From contig JAGPFF010000004.1 in NCBI GenBank assembly GCA_018056725.1, positions 1-64,000 of the forward strand: a DNA stretch of 64,000 nt, in the 5' to 3' direction. The notes below the pieces were generated by a model. It did not search any database and had not been told where the DNA came from. It saw only the letters and a program-made list of their open reading frames with translations. Every line of letters starts with the position of its first letter. Position 1 is the stretch's first letter. Of the stretch, positions 16,553 to 25,319 are shown one piece after another. A program made the translations under genes and the position numbers. This stretch comes from Anaerolineaceae bacterium. Its GTDB lineage: Bacteria; Chloroflexota; Anaerolineae; Anaerolineales; Anaerolineaceae.

Positions 16553-17785
16553 TTGAAAAAATTTATTCCATTGCTGATTCTGGGGATGCTTTCCAGCCTA
16601 CTCCTAAGTGGTTGTTCCATTACCCAATCCTTCATACCGACTGTAACGCCAACCATCACTCCCACCCCTCAGCCGACCGCCACACCACTTCCCCCAACAC
16701 CTACACCCACCCCTACGGAGATTCCGTTCTATATCGATGCCACGGTTATACCCGTTGATCAACAGGTTCCCATCCTTATTTACCATCGTTTTGTTCCTGA
16801 ATACATGGATGCCAACTCGATGCACATGCGCTACAGCGAATTTAAAAATGAACTCCAAACCTTCTATGACAACGATTTTGTGCTGGTGTCATTGTATGAC
16901 TGGATTAAAGGCACCTACATCGTTCCGCCAGGGAAAAGACCCTTGATCATCACCATTGATGATATGTGGTATGCCGATCAATTATTTATCAATGAAGATG
17001 GCACCCCCTCTGATTTATCAGCTCTGGGTATCTTGTATGAGTTTTCGCAGCAACACCCTGATTTTAGCTACCACGCGGCTGTTTTTGCCATTTACGGTGA
17101 TAAATACTATGCCGAGAAGCAAGTCGGAGATCGCTTTATCGTTTCAGACAATGCCACCTGGACGACCACTTCCTGGCACATTAAATTGGGGAACACGATT
17201 GCCTGGGCATTGGAGCACGGTATTGAAGTCTACAACCATACTTTAAATCACTATAATCTCACCAATCTGGATAACAGTGAAATTCAGCATCAGTTGGAAG
17301 AAAATGACCTTGTCATGCGCCAATTTCTAACTGAGGCTGGTCAGGCGGACTGGATCCCCTCTTTACAGAATATCATTGCCCTGCCGGAAGGGAAATGGCC
17401 GGCGAACCAAAGCGGTAAGAACACCATTCTCAACTATATCAACCCGGAGGGCGAAGCTGTGCTGGCAGTCATGGAAGCCTATAATCTCGATGCGGCTCAA
17501 TTCACGCCATCCTATTTCAGCCCGGAGTTCAATCCTCTTGCTATTGCGCGCATCACCGCCTCCCCTTATTTTGTAAACTATATCGTTGCCAATAAAGATC
17601 AGCTCCCCTTGACGGAGCGATGTCAGTTGGGTCCAGTTAAGCAGGAATTGGTTGGTGATCAGGCAGTCTTACAGGAACTGGTCTCAAATGCAGTGCTTTC
17701 AGGAACCTGCCCGGAAGGTGTCTATCATATCAGCGATTGGATCTTTGTAGCTCGGGATGGAATGGTCACCTTGCACCAACCCTGA
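16553..17785 (+). CDS. lipoprotein with polysaccharide deacetylase-like domain (TTG start)
   Basis: This 410-residue protein begins at TTG with a GGAGACAT site. It has a lipoprotein signal (hydrophobic LLILGMLSSLLLSGC, lipobox Cys about 21), a Pro/Thr linker (about residues 38-62, TPTPTPTE-like) and then a NodB-like domain with ILIYHRF and the metal-type TIDDMW motif. Such proteins act on cell-wall or extracellular polysaccharides. The second half (HYNLTNLDNSEIQHQLEEN) is compatible with the family, but the classic HxxxH motif is only seen as HTLNHYNL. Substrate is unknown. Confidence 0.75.
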   Translation: MKKFIPLLILGMLSSLLLSGCSITQSFIPTVTPTITPTPQPTATPLPPTPTPTPTEIPFYIDATVIPVDQQVPILIYHRFVPEYMDANSMHMRYSEFKNELQTFYDNDFVLVSLYDWIKGTYIVPPGKRPLIITIDDMWYADQLFINEDGTPSDLSALGILYEFSQQHPDFSYHAAVFAIYGDKYYAEKQVGDRFIVSDNATWTTTSWHIKLGNTIAWALEHGIEVYNHTLNHYNLTNLDNSEIQHQLEENDLVMRQFLTEAGQADWIPSLQNIIALPEGKWPANQSGKNTILNYINPEGEAVLAVMEAYNLDAAQFTPSYFSPEFNPLAIARITASPYFVNYIVANKDQLPLTERCQLGPVKQELVGDQAVLQELVSNAVLSGTCPEGVYHISDWIFVARDGMVTLHQP

Positions 17786-17953
17786 TGGCTAACCAATTTG
17801 GATTAACCAATAGGAGATTCTTACCCCCTAATGATCCACAACTGGGTTTCCTGTGTTGAAACACATTCTGTGGTATCCAGAGTGCATTTCTTTGTTATCA
17901 TCGGTAAGATTAAGCCAGGGGATTTTATCCTTACATGACACTTGCAGAAAACC

Positions 17954-17987
17954 AACAGAGGGCTGAAAATTCGCTCTCTGTTTTCTT
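17954..17987 (+). terminator. intrinsic terminator after the deacetylase-like gene
   Basis: AACAGAGGGC at 17954-17963 pairs with GCTCTCTGTT at 17973-17982 (10 bp with one G-T pair, 9-base loop), followed by TTCTT. It lies 169 bases past the stop codon in a 428-base stretch without an intact gene (17786-18213). The first part of that stretch holds only a short repeated TAACCAAT at about 17790-17810. Confidence 0.65.
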
Positions 17988-18001
17988 AATCCATCACCGT
18001 T

Positions 18002-18211
18002 TTAGGATTTTTGCGTCTTACCCCCGCCCCCACCGGAACCCGGTGTAACCCCTGGCGCGCCTGGTGTTTGCTTCCCGGAATCAGGAGTTCCCTTTCCCGG
18101 TTGCGGGGTTGGATAGCCTGATCCGGGAGTCCAGGCACTTTCATATCCTATGACGAAATCAGCAGGAAAAGGATACGGTACAATAAATATTTGTAAGGAA
18201 TTGAGCCTAAT
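18002..18211 (-). pseudogene. possible remnant of a Pro/Gly/Thr-rich protein C-terminus
   Basis: The minus strand is open for 69 codons ending at TAA (18002-18004). The translation is strongly biased, with segments such as PTPQPGKGTPDSGKQTPG and VTPGSGGGGGKTQKS at the end. It resembles the low-complexity tails of the envelope proteins in this genome. No ATG, GTG or TTG start with a binding site is visible, and the frame is closed by TAG at its upstream end inside the neighbouring phosphatase start. It is best read as a leftover C-terminal tail or a chance low-complexity frame; I favour a remnant. Confidence 0.3.
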
Positions 18212-18213
18212 CT

Positions 18214-18771
18214 ATGAACGAATTTAATCAAGTCCCCTTTTCGAACACCTACTGGGTGATTCCCGGAAAATTTCTTGCCGGTGAGCATCCATCCCATTAT
18301 GATGGTGAAACCACGCGCAAGCGGGTCGCTGCGCTCCTCCGCTTCGGTGTACGCTCGATTGTTGACTTAACCACGGATGGAGATACTCGCATTTCTTACG
18401 CGCCTTATCTGGAAACGGAAGCAAATTTGTATCAGATTTCGGTAACCAGGAAGAAATTTCCCATTGATGATTTTTCAGCTCCGTCGATTGAACAAATGGC
18501 AGCCATTTTGGATTGGATCGAGCGCGAAATCGCAGCGGGAAAACTGGTTTATGGGCACTGTCTGGCGGGGATTGGGCGCACAGGCACCATGGTTGGATGT
18601 TTCCTGGTCAACCAGGGATACTCTGGAGAAGCGGCACTGGAGCGAATTCAAACCCTGCGCAGTGAAACTCCCACCTGGTGGCAGCGCAGCCCTGAAAGCC
18701 CGCAACAGGTGGATTATATCCTCAATTGGGAGCATTACCGCCCGGTCAATTCACAACCATGCCACGAGTAA
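18214..18771 (+). CDS. dual-specificity/tyrosine phosphatase family protein
   Basis: This 185-residue protein carries the cysteine-phosphatase P-loop HCLAGIGRTG, with nucleophile C116 and R122 in CX5R spacing. A likely general-acid Asp is at 85/86 (PIDDFSAPS). The ATG is at 18214. The fold is that of small bacterial dual-specificity or PTP-like phosphatases. The substrate (protein phosphotyrosine, phosphoinositide or other phosphoester) cannot be told. It stands alone between two short non-coding stretches and has no obvious kinase partner nearby. Confidence 0.85.
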   Translation: MNEFNQVPFSNTYWVIPGKFLAGEHPSHYDGETTRKRVAALLRFGVRSIVDLTTDGDTRISYAPYLETEANLYQISVTRKKFPIDDFSAPSIEQMAAILDWIEREIAAGKLVYGHCLAGIGRTGTMVGCFLVNQGYSGEAALERIQTLRSETPTWWQRSPESPQQVDYILNWEHYRPVNSQPCHE

Positions 18772-18801
18772 AGAACAACCACGTTAGCCTGTCTCAGACA
18801 T

Positions 18802-18830
18802 TTGACGGTTCAGAGGCAATGGGGTAAAAT
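18802..18830 (+). promoter_or_regulatory. promoter of rplI
   Basis: TTGACG at 18802-18807 and TAAAAT at 18825-18830 are separated by exactly 17 bases. This is a near-consensus housekeeping promoter, 58 bases before the rplI ATG. Confidence 0.75.
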
Positions 18831-18888
18831 GCGCTCTCATATGCGTTGTACCCTTCGCATGAATTATTTCGAAAGAAAGGGCTAGAAA

Positions 18889-19452
18889 ATGAAAGTTTTA
18901 CTTTTGAAGGATGTGTACAAGTTAGGACATGCAGGGGATATCAAGAAAGTTGCGGATGGTTATGGACGCAATTTTCTACTTCCCCAAGGGCTTGCCGTTC
19001 TGGCTACCCCGGGAGCTTTGAAGACGGTGGAGAAGATTCGCGAAAAGGCTTCTCTGGAACGTGCTCAGTTAAACCAGGAAATGAGTGGGATTGCGGAGAG
19101 GCTTGAGAATTTTGAACTTCAGTTCTTCAGCAAAGCAGGAGAAACCGGCAAACTGTACGGTTCCATCACCACTCAGATGGTCGTGGATGAGATCAATAAC
19201 CGGCTGGGCACCTCTTTGAGCCGGCACCAGATTGAAACTGACCCGCTTCGTACCCTCGGAGAACATTCAGCAATTGTTCGGTTAACTGTGGACCTCAATC
19301 CGAGAATCAAAATCTTTGTCAATCGCGAGGGTGAGGCTGCCAAAGGAATTGGCAAAAAAGCTGAAGCAAAATCTGTTGTGGAACCTGTAACCCCCGAACC
19401 GGTTGTGGAACCGAATGCGGAACCTGAACACACCGAGACGGCAACTGAGTAA
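18889..19452 (+). CDS. rplI: 50S ribosomal protein L9 with acidic C-terminal extension
   Basis: This 187-residue protein begins [33 protein letters not shown]-like sequence typical of L9, then the long central helix and the C-terminal RNA-binding domain ([16 protein letters not shown]). The family usually ends at about 148 residues. Here an extra tail of about 35 residues is rich in Glu, Pro and Val ([16 protein letters not shown]), reminiscent of the extended ribosomal proteins of this phylum. L9 affects frame maintenance. It is monocistronic, with its own promoter and a terminator-like hairpin. Confidence 0.96.
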   Translation: MKVLLLKDVYKLGHAGDIKKVADGYGRNFLLPQGLAVLATPGALKTVEKIREKASLERAQLNQEMSGIAERLENFELQFFSKAGETGKLYGSITTQMVVDEINNRLGTSLSRHQIETDPLRTLGEHSAIVRLTVDLNPRIKIFVNREGEAAKGIGKKAEAKSVVEPVTPEPVVEPNAEPEHTETATE

Positions 19453-19479
19453 TTTTATTACCAATCTAGTTGAAAATAA

Positions 19480-19523
19480 AAAGACCGGTCACATCAGCCA
19501 GGTGCTGTGGGGCTGGTCTTTGT
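19480..19523 (+). terminator. hairpin terminator after rplI
   Basis: AAAGACC at 19480-19486 pairs with GGTCTTT at 19515-19521, and the loop can form an inner CAGC/GCTG hairpin (19495-19498 with 19504-19507). Only a short TTT then GTTAT follows, so termination may be partial. Its 3' arm runs directly into the -10 element of the next gene. Confidence 0.5.
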
Positions 19524-19529
19524 TATAAT
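19524..19529 (+). promoter_or_regulatory. -10 element 8 bases before a start codon (possible leaderless transcript)
   Basis: TATAAT at 19524-19529 is a perfect -10 hexamer. The ATG at 19537 lies just where transcription would start (7-8 bases downstream). No good -35 is seen 17 bases upstream, and no Shine-Dalgarno fits between. A leaderless mRNA for the RodZ-like gene is possible. Confidence 0.4.
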
Positions 19530-19536
19530 CGGTGCA

Positions 19537-20940
19537 ATGAGTATGATAACTGTTGGATCTTATCTGCGTAAAAAGCGCGAAGAGAAAGGCCTTTCGCTGG
19601 AGGACATCGCCACGGAGACGAATGTCCGTTTTTCTTACCTTCAGGCAATCGAGAATGATCAACTGGATCACTTCCCTTCGCTGGCGCAGGCAAAAGGCTT
19701 CACCAGGCTTTATGCCGCCTACCTTGGCATCAATACCCGTGATGTATTTGAAGAGGTTGACCGGCTCAATCAACCCGAGAAAAAAAAGGAGCAGACCGAA
19801 CAAAATTCTACTGCTGCACCCCAACCTCTGAAGATTGAAAAGGCGGGAAGGTTACGAGACCGTCTGCCGAAAGCTGGAAAAGCTGCTTCTCCTGCTGAAA
19901 CGAAACCGGCAGAAAATGCCCCTGGAAAACCTGTTGAACTGCCTGTCTCTCAGGTGATCTTTAATGAGATTGGTCGGGAATTAAAACAGCAGCGGGAAGC
20001 TCTTGGACTCTCCCTTGAAGATGTGGAACGATTAACAAATATTCGTGAATTCTTCCTGTATGCACTTGAAAATGGTCAGATCGAGGATCTTCCTTCAACG
20101 GTTCAGGGCAGGGGAATGCTGAATAATTATGCCTCTTTTTTGAACCTGAACTCGGAATCCTTGCAGCTGCATTTTGCTGAAGGGGTACAGCAGCAACGGC
20201 TCGAAAAAACCCGTCTGGAAGAAAAAGAAAAAAAGGGTGTCAAAGTGGTTGGAAGTGCCCCTCTGAGCGGTTGGCGTCGTTTCCTGACCCCAGATCTACT
20301 TGTTGGCGGTAGTGTTTTTCTAGTCCTCTTTGGTCTGGTGATTTGGGGAGCTTTGCAAATGATTCATATGACCAATCCTGAAACTCCCCCGACCCTCAGT
20401 TCGATCTCGGAAATCCTGGTGGGGGGCAGCGAAACTCCAACCGCTGAAATCACTGCCGGCGCTTCTGTTGAAGCTGGCTCTTCCGTCACCAGCACGCCTT
20501 CCTTGTTCGATACGCCCCCTGCGGATCTCGCGGCTGCTCTTTCTACACCCGGAAGCGGGATGATTCAGGTGGTGGTGGTGGCATACCAACGGGCATACAT
20601 GAAAGTCACCGTGGATGGTAAGGACGCTTTTGCCGGCAGGGTCATTCCCGGAAATGTATATTCATTTTCCGGTGACCAGAAGATCACGCTGCTGACGGGC
20701 AATGCCGCAGCGTTGCAGGTCTATTACAACCAGCAGGATCAGGGTATGCTCGGACCGATGGGAACGGTCGTGGAGCTTGAATTTACCCGTGATGCGATGG
20801 TGACCCCGACGCCGAAGTTTTCACCAACCCCCACTCTAACCCCCCTGCCAACCTATACTTCCCTCCCCACCAACACCCCTTCTCCCACAGCGACCATTCC
20901 CACTGTGACGATTACTCCAGCACGAACGGTGATCCCTTAA
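19537..20940 (+). CDS. RodZ-like membrane protein with two HTH domains
   Basis: This 467-residue protein (start at ATG 19537; 19543 is possible) has two copies of the RodZ-type HTH_25 domain, at about 7-72 (LRKKREEKGLSLEDIATETNV) and 146-212 (LKQQREALGLSLEDVERLTNI). One membrane helix follows at about 255-277, then a Thr/Pro/Ser linker and the extracytoplasmic RodZ C-terminal domain (DUF4115-like, with VVAYQRAYMKVTVDGKDAF). A Pro/Thr tail (TPTPKFSPTPTLTPLPTYT) ends it. RodZ links MreB to the cell wall; no mreB is nearby. The stop overlaps the rimO start by one base. The doubled HTH is not the usual layout. Confidence 0.85.
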   Translation: MSMITVGSYLRKKREEKGLSLEDIATETNVRFSYLQAIENDQLDHFPSLAQAKGFTRLYAAYLGINTRDVFEEVDRLNQPEKKKEQTEQNSTAAPQPLKIEKAGRLRDRLPKAGKAASPAETKPAENAPGKPVELPVSQVIFNEIGRELKQQREALGLSLEDVERLTNIREFFLYALENGQIEDLPSTVQGRGMLNNYASFLNLNSESLQLHFAEGVQQQRLEKTRLEEKEKKGVKVVGSAPLSGWRRFLTPDLLVGGSVFLVLFGLVIWGALQMIHMTNPETPPTLSSISEILVGGSETPTAEITAGASVEAGSSVTSTPSLFDTPPADLAAALSTPGSGMIQVVVVAYQRAYMKVTVDGKDAFAGRVIPGNVYSFSGDQKITLLTGNAAALQVYYNQQDQGMLGPMGTVVELEFTRDAMVTPTPKFSPTPTLTPLPTYTSLPTNTPSPTATIPTVTITPARTVIP

Positions 20941-22271
20941 TGAAACGAAAATCCTTTTTTATCGCCTCTCTTGGCTGTGCCAAGAATTCAGTGGATTCAG
21001 AATCGATTGCAGCTCTTTTGGGACGGGATGGCTACACCCTGGTTGAAAAACCGGGTCAGGCTGAAGTGCTGATCGTCAATACCTGCGGTTTCATTCAACA
21101 GGCACGTCAGGAATCTCTGGAGGTGCTAAGCGATCTGGCAGCCAAAAAGAAACCCGGACAGTTGTTGATCGCTGCCGGTTGTTTTAGTGAGCTTTACCGC
21201 GAAAAACTGGCGGAAGAGGTGAAAGGCATTGATGGCATCATCGGTACCAGAAGGTGGATGGATATGCCCGACCTGGTGCGGGCTTTACGCAGCGAGCCAG
21301 GTCATCCACGTTATCATCTGCCTGAAAGTCCCACCATTGGGGCGGATGATCAGGGTGTCTTTAGGGTATCCATCCAGGGGAGCAGTGCCTACCTTAAGAT
21401 TGCGGATGGCTGTCGCCGCCCTTGCGCTTTTTGTTCCATTCCGCTCATCAAAGGAACGCAGGTCAGCCGTCCAATCGAGGATATTCTGAGAGATGCAGCG
21501 CATATGCAGGCGGAAGGAATCCGGGAACTGATTCTGATCGCTCAGGATACTACGGATTATGGATCGGACCTGGGTATGAAGGATGGGCTGGTGCGCTTGC
21601 TCCAATCCTTGCTGCCGACTGTGCCAGCCATTCCATGGATCAGAATAATGTATGCTTACCCGGGGTACGTGACGGATGATCTGATCGATTTGATGAGCAG
21701 ATCCCCGCAAATTGTGCCCTATCTCGATATGCCATTACAACATGCCTCTCCGCAAATTCTACGAGCCATGAAACGCCCGGCGAATATGGACTGGGTAAGA
21801 GAAACCATTGCCAAAATGCGCGCCACCATTCCTGGGCTGACTTTGCGCACGACCTTCATTTCAGGCTTTCCTGGTGAAACTGCCAGTGATCACCAACTCC
21901 TGTTGGATTTCATTCGCGAAATTGAATTTGATCATTTGGGGGTCTTTCCCTTTTCGTTTGAATCGGGGACAACCTCTGCACCGCTGGGTGATCCGATCCC
22001 GCCTGAGCTCAAACAGCAACGGGTTGAGGAAATTATGGCTGTTCAGGAATCAATTTCATTGAAGAAAACGCAGCGGCTGATAGGAAAAACGATGCAGGTT
22101 CTGGTGGAAGGTTATGGGGATGGCATCTCTGTCGGTCGTTCCTATCGTGACGCCCCGGAGATTGATGGATTGGTGATCGTTGAAGATCATTTACCGGTAG
22201 GGAGCATTTTACCCGTTCAAGTAACAGGCGCTCTGGCACATGACCTGATCGCAAAAGCGATCACGCCCTGA
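20940..22271 (+). CDS. rimO: ribosomal protein S12 methylthiotransferase RimO
   Basis: This 443-residue radical-SAM enzyme adds a methylthio group to Asp of ribosomal protein S12. The N-terminal cluster-binding cysteines are C13, C49 and C81 (SLGCAKNSVDSE, NTCGFI, AAGCFSE). The radical-SAM CxxxCxxC is C158/C162/C165 (DGCRRPCAFCSIP). A C-terminal TRAM region follows (about 375-440). DSE after CAKN and the overall match favour RimO over MiaB. It is coupled to the upstream RodZ-like gene by TAATG. Confidence 0.96.
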   Translation: MKRKSFFIASLGCAKNSVDSESIAALLGRDGYTLVEKPGQAEVLIVNTCGFIQQARQESLEVLSDLAAKKKPGQLLIAAGCFSELYREKLAEEVKGIDGIIGTRRWMDMPDLVRALRSEPGHPRYHLPESPTIGADDQGVFRVSIQGSSAYLKIADGCRRPCAFCSIPLIKGTQVSRPIEDILRDAAHMQAEGIRELILIAQDTTDYGSDLGMKDGLVRLLQSLLPTVPAIPWIRIMYAYPGYVTDDLIDLMSRSPQIVPYLDMPLQHASPQILRAMKRPANMDWVRETIAKMRATIPGLTLRTTFISGFPGETASDHQLLLDFIREIEFDHLGVFPFSFESGTTSAPLGDPIPPELKQQRVEEIMAVQESISLKKTQRLIGKTMQVLVEGYGDGISVGRSYRDAPEIDGLVIVEDHLPVGSILPVQVTGALAHDLIAKAITP

Positions 22272-22288
22272 AACTTTTCTAGCTCACT

Positions 22289-23608
22289 TTATGGTGTGGG
22301 TTCCGCAGTTGAACTGGCGGAGGGGTCAACCGTTGGAGTGGGAATGACCGGCGGGTTGGCACAGTATTCTTTTGCCTGGGCGAGTTTTTCGGGTAATCCC
22401 GTTTCAGCATAGATCGACAGGGCTTGTGAATAACTGGTAGCAGCTCCGCAATAATCATAACTGATCTGCAATGTGTCGCCATAACCTATAAGCGCCCTGG
22501 CATAACGCTGGGTGACCGTTATTCCGGAAGAATCCCGCAATTGAGGCACGAGAGGGTAGAGATAGGCGAAACCTTCCACAGCCTTCTGCCAGTTAGCAAC
22601 CCAATTCGACCCGGCGTTCAGATAGAGTCTCGCCCAGATACGGTAACTTTCAGCGTCGGTATCGATCGGAGCAAGCTGTTTGGCGAGGGCAAAACTGAAC
22701 AAGCCGGGTTCAAGATTGCCTGCCTGCACCTGCCGGATACCGCGATTACGCAAGGCGAGATACAACATCCCATCCACATTCATGGCATTGTATTCGGGGT
22801 CGATCTCCCGAATCGTGCTTAGTGTGGTATAGAGTCCATCCCAATCTTTTGCCTTCAATTGCGCCTCTGCCTGGTTCACCAGAATGGACACGGAACGAGT
22901 GTCTTTGGTTGGAACAGGCGTGACGACATTGCTGGGGGTACCCTCAGGCTGAGGGGTTGTCACAACACCACCCCCCTGGTTTTGCGCCAGAGCAAGGCCG
23001 ATTTCGACGAGTTTTTCATCAATACCCGGGTATTCCGGATAAATACTGAGCACATATTCGAATCGTTTGCGGGCAATCTCATAGCGACCCGCCTGTTGAT
23101 CGGCTTTTCCCAACTCAAACTGGGTGGTGGCAAGGAGGAGCCGCTGATTTTCAGCTTCAATTTTTCGGGTGCGCATCGCGGAGCCGTAGCCCAAAGCTGA
23201 ACCAATCAATACCAGTAGCACCCCTCCGAGCAAACCCAGCCAGATCCACTTGCCACGTTTTACTTTTCCTGTGGCTTGCTCGGGCTCGGCGGGTTCGGTG
23301 GGGCTTCCCTCACCGGAAGAGAAGGACGCAATTTCGTCAGGCAGTTCTTCGGCAGGAGCAACCTCATGAAATTCATCCATAGCACTGAATTCAGACGGGG
23401 GCTCGGATTGTGGATCCCTGTCAATCCTGACCGTTTCATCCGCATTGGCGGATACCGATTTTGGTTTTCGACCGGGTTTCCAGATAGCCTGGGTTTCCGC
23501 TTGACTTGTGTCCGGGCTTTTTTCTTCTACAACCTCTCCTTCATTCTGAAGGGAGGGGTCAATTTCTTGAGGATTAGGATTTTTGTTTTCAGTATGATCG
23601 ATCGACAT
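22289..23608 (-). CDS. membrane-anchored TPR-like protein
   Basis: This 439-residue protein has an acidic, Pro/Glu/Ser-rich N-terminus of about 115 residues, one membrane helix at about 121-141 (WIWLGLLGGVLLVLIGSALG), and helical repeats outside that look like TPRs (ELGKADQQAGRYEIARKRFEYVLSIYPEYPG at about 167-197, and again later AEAQLKAKDWDGLYTTL). The end is Thr/Pro-rich (PTPTVDPSASSTAEPTP). No enzyme motif is seen. It lies 36 bases downstream of murJ on the same strand, so a role in envelope assembly is plausible but unproven. Confidence 0.7.
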   Translation of the reverse strand: MSIDHTENKNPNPQEIDPSLQNEGEVVEEKSPDTSQAETQAIWKPGRKPKSVSANADETVRIDRDPQSEPPSEFSAMDEFHEVAPAEELPDEIASFSSGEGSPTEPAEPEQATGKVKRGKWIWLGLLGGVLLVLIGSALGYGSAMRTRKIEAENQRLLLATTQFELGKADQQAGRYEIARKRFEYVLSIYPEYPGIDEKLVEIGLALAQNQGGGVVTTPQPEGTPSNVVTPVPTKDTRSVSILVNQAEAQLKAKDWDGLYTTLSTIREIDPEYNAMNVDGMLYLALRNRGIRQVQAGNLEPGLFSFALAKQLAPIDTDAESYRIWARLYLNAGSNWVANWQKAVEGFAYLYPLVPQLRDSSGITVTQRYARALIGYGDTLQISYDYCGAATSYSQALSIYAETGLPEKLAQAKEYCANPPVIPTPTVDPSASSTAEPTP

Positions 23609-23644
23609 GGGGATTATTATACCGTAAGAGCGCTTCTTTTTTGG

Positions 23645-25183
23645 CTATAAGCGTGTCAGCAGTCGGATTTCACGGCGAACAAAAGGCAGCGCCAGCAGAA
23701 AACCCGCGATCATGGGAACAGTTCCTGAAATTAATGGGTGAACGGTTGGTTCAAGCAACTGTACCCCAAGAAAGGTAATACCTGCCGCGGTGGCGGCTGC
23801 CAGCAGACCACGCAGGAAGGTGGAGTCGCGTTCGATTTTTACTTTCCCTGACCGCATCAGCAAGATGAGAAGTACCACGGCTTCAAGGGTAAAAACGAGA
23901 GAATCAGTCAACGCAATCCCTGCCGCGCCTAATGGGCGGTAGAGCAGGGAGCCGCTCAAGCCATAGAGGAGCACATTTCCACCCGCTGTTGCCAGTGGGA
24001 TCCAGGCATTCTGGCTGGCATAAAACGCGCGCGCGCTCACTTCTTTGAGGCTGTGACCAAATAACCCCAGCATGAATGCCGCGGTCACCCAGCTCAACAG
24101 GAGGGTGCCTTCCTCACCAAAATGAAATGCCAGCCCCAATAGAGGTCGCAAGCCAACCGCCAGCGCACCCGCAATGGGCAAGGTGAGGGCAAATAAAACC
24201 TTTATTGCTTTCTGGACGGTTTCACTGAAAGCTTTTTTTTCTTCACGGGTGAAATGTTCGGCAAGAGTCGGCAAGAGTGCCGTCCCGATGGCGGTGCCGA
24301 TGAGCGTCTCCGGAACCTGTTGGATCATCCATCCGTAGGTCAGGGAGGTAACCGCACCGGCTGCGAGACGCGAGGCGAGGTTGTCGCGAATCAGAAAGAC
24401 AAGCTGGATAAAGAACACCGTGATCAACCGGGGACCCATCAAGCGAAGCACTTTGTGGACGTCTGCGTCTTTCAAGCCCAGACCGGGTGACCACTTGAAG
24501 TGAAAACGAATTAAACCGGGCAGCTGGATGACCAGATGCATCACTGCACCCAGAACGACGCCATAAACCAATCCCTCCACTCCCAACCCCAAAGCTGGCA
24601 GGGTGAGGGATCCGATCCGATACCCATTGGCTGGCGAAAAGATGGTCACGCCAACGATTTGACCGATGTTATAAAAAACAGGCGCCAGGGCTGGCAAAAA
24701 AAAATGTTGGTTCGCCTGTAAACCAGCCATCACCAACCCGCTGATGGAGAAAATGATTGTGGCGATCAGATTCATGCGCATTAACCGGATGACCAGCTGC
24801 TGCTGCCCGGCATCGAAACCTGGAGCAATGCCAAATTCCGCTTTGACGAGTGGAACAGCAAAAACAGCCACCAGGACGGCAAGGGTGAGAGTAACCAACA
24901 AAGCGAGGTTGGCAATCCGGCTGAAGAGCAGCCAGGCAGGGCGTTGCCCTGAACGCGTCAGCACCTCTGACAGCACAGGAATAAAGGCAATCGCCAGCGC
25001 ACCGCCTGAAATCAGCGCAAAGAGCAGATCAGGAACATTATTGGCTACATTGAATGCATCCAACTCGACGGAAAGACCGAATTGGCGCGCAATCAGAATT
25101 TGGCGTAGAAACGCCAGTATTTTATCCAACAAAAAAAAGAATGCCAGCAGGAAAGTGATTTTTGTGAGACGGGTGAGTTTCAT
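23645..25183 (-). CDS. murJ: lipid II flippase MurJ (MviN family)
   Basis: This 512-residue protein has 13-14 hydrophobic segments and the MurJ N-terminus LLDKILAFLRQILIARQFGLSVELDAFNVAN with FIPVLSE. MurJ flips the peptidoglycan precursor lipid II across the inner membrane. I place the start at ATG 25183 (MKLTRLTK), because the open frame extends 38 codons upstream through weak candidate starts that would run into the divergent promoter region. Charged residues in the central cavity (R and D/E) are present in the first helices. It shares an intergenic region with the divergent rsmI-type gene. Confidence 0.92.
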   Translation of the reverse strand: MKLTRLTKITFLLAFFFLLDKILAFLRQILIARQFGLSVELDAFNVANNVPDLLFALISGGALAIAFIPVLSEVLTRSGQRPAWLLFSRIANLALLVTLTLAVLVAVFAVPLVKAEFGIAPGFDAGQQQLVIRLMRMNLIATIIFSISGLVMAGLQANQHFFLPALAPVFYNIGQIVGVTIFSPANGYRIGSLTLPALGLGVEGLVYGVVLGAVMHLVIQLPGLIRFHFKWSPGLGLKDADVHKVLRLMGPRLITVFFIQLVFLIRDNLASRLAAGAVTSLTYGWMIQQVPETLIGTAIGTALLPTLAEHFTREEKKAFSETVQKAIKVLFALTLPIAGALAVGLRPLLGLAFHFGEEGTLLLSWVTAAFMLGLFGHSLKEVSARAFYASQNAWIPLATAGGNVLLYGLSGSLLYRPLGAAGIALTDSLVFTLEAVVLLILLMRSGKVKIERDSTFLRGLLAAATAAGITFLGVQLLEPTVHPLISGTVPMIAGFLLALPFVRREIRLLTRL

Positions 25184-25319
25184 CAAGAATCCAGTAAGGT
25201 CCAGTCTCATCTGATAGTACCATAAAGAGCTTGCCTTCTCGAACTCAAAATGACCCAGACATACAGTGGGGACCGATTCGATGTTAAAATTCTTCAAGAT
25301 TCACATTGACAGGAGTGAT

